Source: CAG-273 sp963929915
GTDB taxonomy: Bacteria > Bacillota > Clostridia > TANB77 > CAG-508
Reading direction: 5' to 3'
NCBI GenBank assembly: GCA_963929915.1
Contig: CAWVJY010000008.1
Coordinates: 62,001 to 126,000 of the forward strand
DNA: 64,000 nt
Part shown: in pieces, positions 61,718-64,000 of the stretch
Position numbering within the stretch: position 1 is the first letter of the stretch
Layout of the letters: every line of letters begins with the position of its first letter
Notes under the pieces: model-generated
What the model was told of the DNA's origin: nothing
Databases searched by the model: none
The model's input: only the letters and a program-made list of their open reading frames with translations
Position numbers and translations under genes: made by a program

Positions 61718-62269
61718 TTACAAGAAAAAGCGAGCAATTCCTATGATAATGAGTAAACTAGCGGCAATGTAATTCCAAAAGGAATGTGGTATATTCTTAA
61801 ATTTTTGAATTTTTAAGGCTATTTTTCTTCCTAATGATAAGAATCCTATTTGAAAAAAAGAAACTAATAACGGAAAAAGTAAAAAAGTACTTTCGAACAT
61901 TCCTGTTCCTATCCCAACACTAAAAGCATCCAAAGATAAAGCAATTCCTAAAGAAATGGCTTCTTTACTATCTATTTGTTTGGAAGAGTCTACATCATAA
62001 GTTTCCGGATCTTTAATAGCTTGAAAAAGCATTCCCAACCCCATAAAGCATAAAATCCCACTTCCTATCATATTACTTAAGTGATTTGGTAAAAATTTTT
62101 CAATTCCATGCCCTATAAAAACAGCTAACATGCTAATGGTAAAGGAAATTGTAAATAAAATAAATTTGGCTTTCTTCGTAATTTGAATATTTCTTAACCC
62201 ATATGTAGCACCAATTCCAATAGAATCTATACTTGTGGAAAAGGCTAATAATACATAAGTAAGTAACAT
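61718..62269 (-). CDS. ytaF: Sporulation membrane protein YtaF / MntP-like
   Basis: 183 residues, six membrane helices in two similar halves (AFSTSIDSIGIGATYGLRNI and IALSLDAFSVGIGTGMF). The D-x-[FI]-x-[VI]-G-x-G repeats are shared by MntP manganese exporters and the YtaF branch. The middle linker (DPETYDVDSSKQIDSKEAIS) is the YtaF form. Probably exports a metal or acts in spore formation; known only from family position. Upstream DNA (62270-62523) is T-rich without a recognisable riboswitch. Confidence 0.8.
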   Translation of the reverse strand: MLLTYVLLAFSTSIDSIGIGATYGLRNIQITKKAKFILFTISFTISMLAVFIGHGIEKFLPNHLSNMIGSGILCFMGLGMLFQAIKDPETYDVDSSKQIDSKEAISLGIALSLDAFSVGIGTGMFESTFLLFPLLVSFFQIGFLSLGRKIALKIQKFKNIPHSFWNYIAASLLIIIGIARFFL

Positions 62270-62523
62270 AATTTTACACCTCTTATTATCTTATGTTACT
62301 TCCGTATTTTTGCTACTTTTTCATCTTAACTTTTGCTATTTTTGTTTTCGCTCTTTTTATTTTTTCTTTATGTTTCTTTTTCTATTCCTCTGTACTACTT
62401 TTCCTTTTTTCTTCTGTCTAGCTTTTCTTTTTTCGTTTCTATCTTTTTATTCCTTATTTTTACTTGCTTTTTAGGAGATTTTGGTTTAAAATACGTGTAG
62501 AAATAAAAAGGAGATGAAAGCTG

Positions 62524-63747
62524 TTGCAACCTAATGTATTAATTATAGGAACCGATATTAATGCTTATTACATGGCAAGATGTTATTATGAACTTTATCA
62601 AACAAAAGTGGATTTAATAGGAAGAGTAGCAATGCCTTTTACTTCTCTTAGTAAAATTACCAATGTTACTATTGTTTCTAATTTAATAGAACCTAAAATT
62701 TTTTTAGATACTTTAATTTCTTATGCCAAGGATCATCCATCTGCTCAAAAAATATTATTAACAGGTACCAATGATACTTATGTTAGACTAATTGCGGAAT
62801 ATGCTGATACTTTGGCACAATATTATTTGTTTAACTATCCTTCTAAGGAAATAATGGATACTCTTTTAGTAAAAGAAACTTTTTATAGTACTTATGCCAA
62901 TAGCACCCTTACTTTTCCTAAAACTTTTATTTATGCCTGTGATGGTTCTATGAAGGTAGAAGAGGTAAAAAAATATTTTTCTCTTTACCCTTTAATTATT
63001 AAGCCAAGTGATGGTATTACTTACCATGAAATTGATGGCCTTGCTAAAGTATATAAAATAGCAGATGAAACTAGCTTAGAAAAAACTTTGCAAAAAATTG
63101 AAAATTTAGGTTACCATGGACATTTAATTATTCAAGAATTTATTCCTGGAGATGACAGTGCTTTACATGATTGCCTATTTTATTGTGGAAAAGATAAAAA
63201 AGCTAGAGTTGCTACCTTTGCACAAATTGGTTTACAAGAACATACTCCAACAGGAATTGGAAATTGTACTGTATTAGTTAATGGTTTTAGCCAATATGGT
63301 TATCCAGAAGATCTTATTTATCAATTAAAAGACTTCTTAGAAAGTATTGGTTACCAAGGCTTTGCAGAGTTTGATTTAAAATATGATGTAAGAGATCAAA
63401 AGTTTAAAGTTTTTGAAATTAACCCTAGACAGTCCAGAAGTGGTTATTATTTAAGTGCTTGTGGGTATAATTTAGTAGAATTGTTAATAAAAGATTTATA
63501 CACAAATGAATTAGACCCTAATTTTAAAATTGTAAAAGAAAAAATGGTACTTAGCTTTGTTCCTAAAAAAGTAATGAAGCAGTATATTTTAAGTAAGCCT
63601 CTAAAAGAAGAAATAAAAAGATTAATGAAGCAAAAGAAATTTGTTCATCCTATTGCTTATCGTAAAGATATGTCATTAAAAAGAAGAAAATACCTTTTTA
63701 TGAGAGCATTAAATTACCAAAAGAAATATGAAAAATATCATTTTTAA
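62524..63747 (+). CDS. ATP-grasp ligase, D-aspartate ligase-like (paralogue)
   Basis: 407 residues from TTG 62524 (AAGGAGATG 8 bases before). Clearly a paralogue of the 17930-19162 protein along its whole length: LIIGTDINAYYMARCYYELY, LIIKPSDGITYHEI, QEFIPGDDSALHDCLFYCGK, IGYQGFAEFDLKYDVRDQKF, FEINPRQSRSGYYL. The ATP-grasp metal ligands (E and N in FEINPRQ) are present. A MurE-like gene follows 85 bases later on the same strand, strengthening the link with peptidoglycan precursor branching. The amino acid it adds is not known. Confidence 0.78.
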   Translation: MQPNVLIIGTDINAYYMARCYYELYQTKVDLIGRVAMPFTSLSKITNVTIVSNLIEPKIFLDTLISYAKDHPSAQKILLTGTNDTYVRLIAEYADTLAQYYLFNYPSKEIMDTLLVKETFYSTYANSTLTFPKTFIYACDGSMKVEEVKKYFSLYPLIIKPSDGITYHEIDGLAKVYKIADETSLEKTLQKIENLGYHGHLIIQEFIPGDDSALHDCLFYCGKDKKARVATFAQIGLQEHTPTGIGNCTVLVNGFSQYGYPEDLIYQLKDFLESIGYQGFAEFDLKYDVRDQKFKVFEINPRQSRSGYYLSACGYNLVELLIKDLYTNELDPNFKIVKEKMVLSFVPKKVMKQYILSKPLKEEIKRLMKQKKFVHPIAYRKDMSLKRRKYLFMRALNYQKKYEKYHF

Positions 63748-63832
63748 GACAAGAAATTTATTTTGATATATATGGGGTTATAGGTAGATCCCCTAAAAAA
63801 CCTAAATACATTTTATACAAGGAATGAAATTT

Positions 63833-64000
63833 ATGGCTATATTAAAAGACTATATTGAACAACTAAAAAAAGAAAATTTATTACAAGCAGTTGAACTTGG
63901 AAATGCAGATTCTAGTTTATTAAATCAGCAAGTTAAGCATATTCATCACAACTCTAAAGAAGTAACGGATGAAACCTTATACATTTGCAAAGGATTAAAT
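63833..64000 (+). CDS. murE: MurE-like UDP-MurNAc-tripeptide synthetase (partial)
   Basis: The first 56 codons only; ATG 63833 follows AAGGAATG. The text KHIHHNSKEVTDETLYICKG matches the N-terminal UDP-binding domain of MurE-type ligases (hydrophobic-x-x-[DN]-S-[RK]-x-V-x-x-x-x-L-[FY]), with Asn in place of the usual Asp. MurE adds the third residue (lysine or diaminopimelate) to UDP-MurNAc-Ala-Glu. The substrate loop lies beyond the window edge, so lysine versus diaminopimelate cannot be read here. Confidence 0.7.
   Translation, partial: MAILKDYIEQLKKENLLQAVELGNADSSLLNQQVKHIHHNSKEVTDETLYICKGLN

Noticed and set aside
62270..62523. Possible manganese (yybP-ykoY) riboswitch before ytaF or the ATP-grasp gene
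   Set aside because: The region is mainly T/C-rich without the conserved riboswitch core or paired stems.

Overview
The window looks like the chromosome of a low-GC (about 30 percent), spore-lineage Clostridia bacterium, probably an uncultured gut type. The grounds are the base composition, strong AGGAGG ribosome sites with frequent TTG/GTG starts, a SpoVB-type flippase, YtaF, a Spo0A C-terminal domain protein, reverse rubrerythrin with rubredoxin, and HU/EF-Ts/S2 of Firmicutes type.

Bases 1 to about 15,340 are accessory DNA. They hold a broken DUF3846 gene, XRE regulators, an IS481-like element between 28-bp direct repeats, a long structured RNA locus (about 2949-3400), a Spo0A_C protein and a complete diversity-generating retroelement (DGR): prepilin-anchored target gene with variable repeat, two GTGA-loop hairpins, Avd-like protein, template repeat and reverse transcriptase. 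A Tn4451-like mobilizable element follows (large serine recombinase, MobV relaxase, frameshifted TnpV, a membrane cargo protein), then a small-RNA candidate, an orphan antitoxin-like gene and a nucleosidase.

Bases 15,400-23,000 concern the envelope: a family-2 glycosyltransferase diverging from a polysaccharide deacetylase (poly-N-acetylglucosamine-like pair), a D-aspartate-ligase-like ATP-grasp enzyme with an alanine-racemase-like gene, HU, and a frameshifted SpoVB/MurJ-type flippase. A second ATP-grasp paralogue lies at 62.5 kb, just before a MurE-like gene that runs off the window.

Bases 23,100-32,600 hold a VirD4/TraG-like ATPase and a replication-relaxation protein around a candidate RiPP cluster: a 63-residue precursor with eight Tyr-Xaa-Asp motifs, a radical SAM/SPASM maturase and a TIM-barrel Fe-S protein. 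Two accessory kinases there are broken, an HPr-kinase-like gene split by an IS1182-like insertion and a phosphotransferase with a frameshift.

Bases 32,900-64,000 are mainly housekeeping: pseudouridine synthases, an exported GT-C-like membrane protein, an EEP nuclease, an acyltransferase, rpsB-tsf, a Fur/PerR - reverse rubrerythrin - rubredoxin block with a clear operator, pyrimidine nucleoside phosphorylase, RNase HII, HtrA protease, an M23 peptidase, a large prepilin-like fibronectin-III surface protein, a DUF2207 protein, a NUDIX/oxidoreductase operon with a divergent regulator, an M29 aminopeptidase, a calcium P-type ATPase and YtaF. Palindromic repeats of several families sit between genes. 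Five genes carry apparent single-base insertions, which may be real decay or assembly error.
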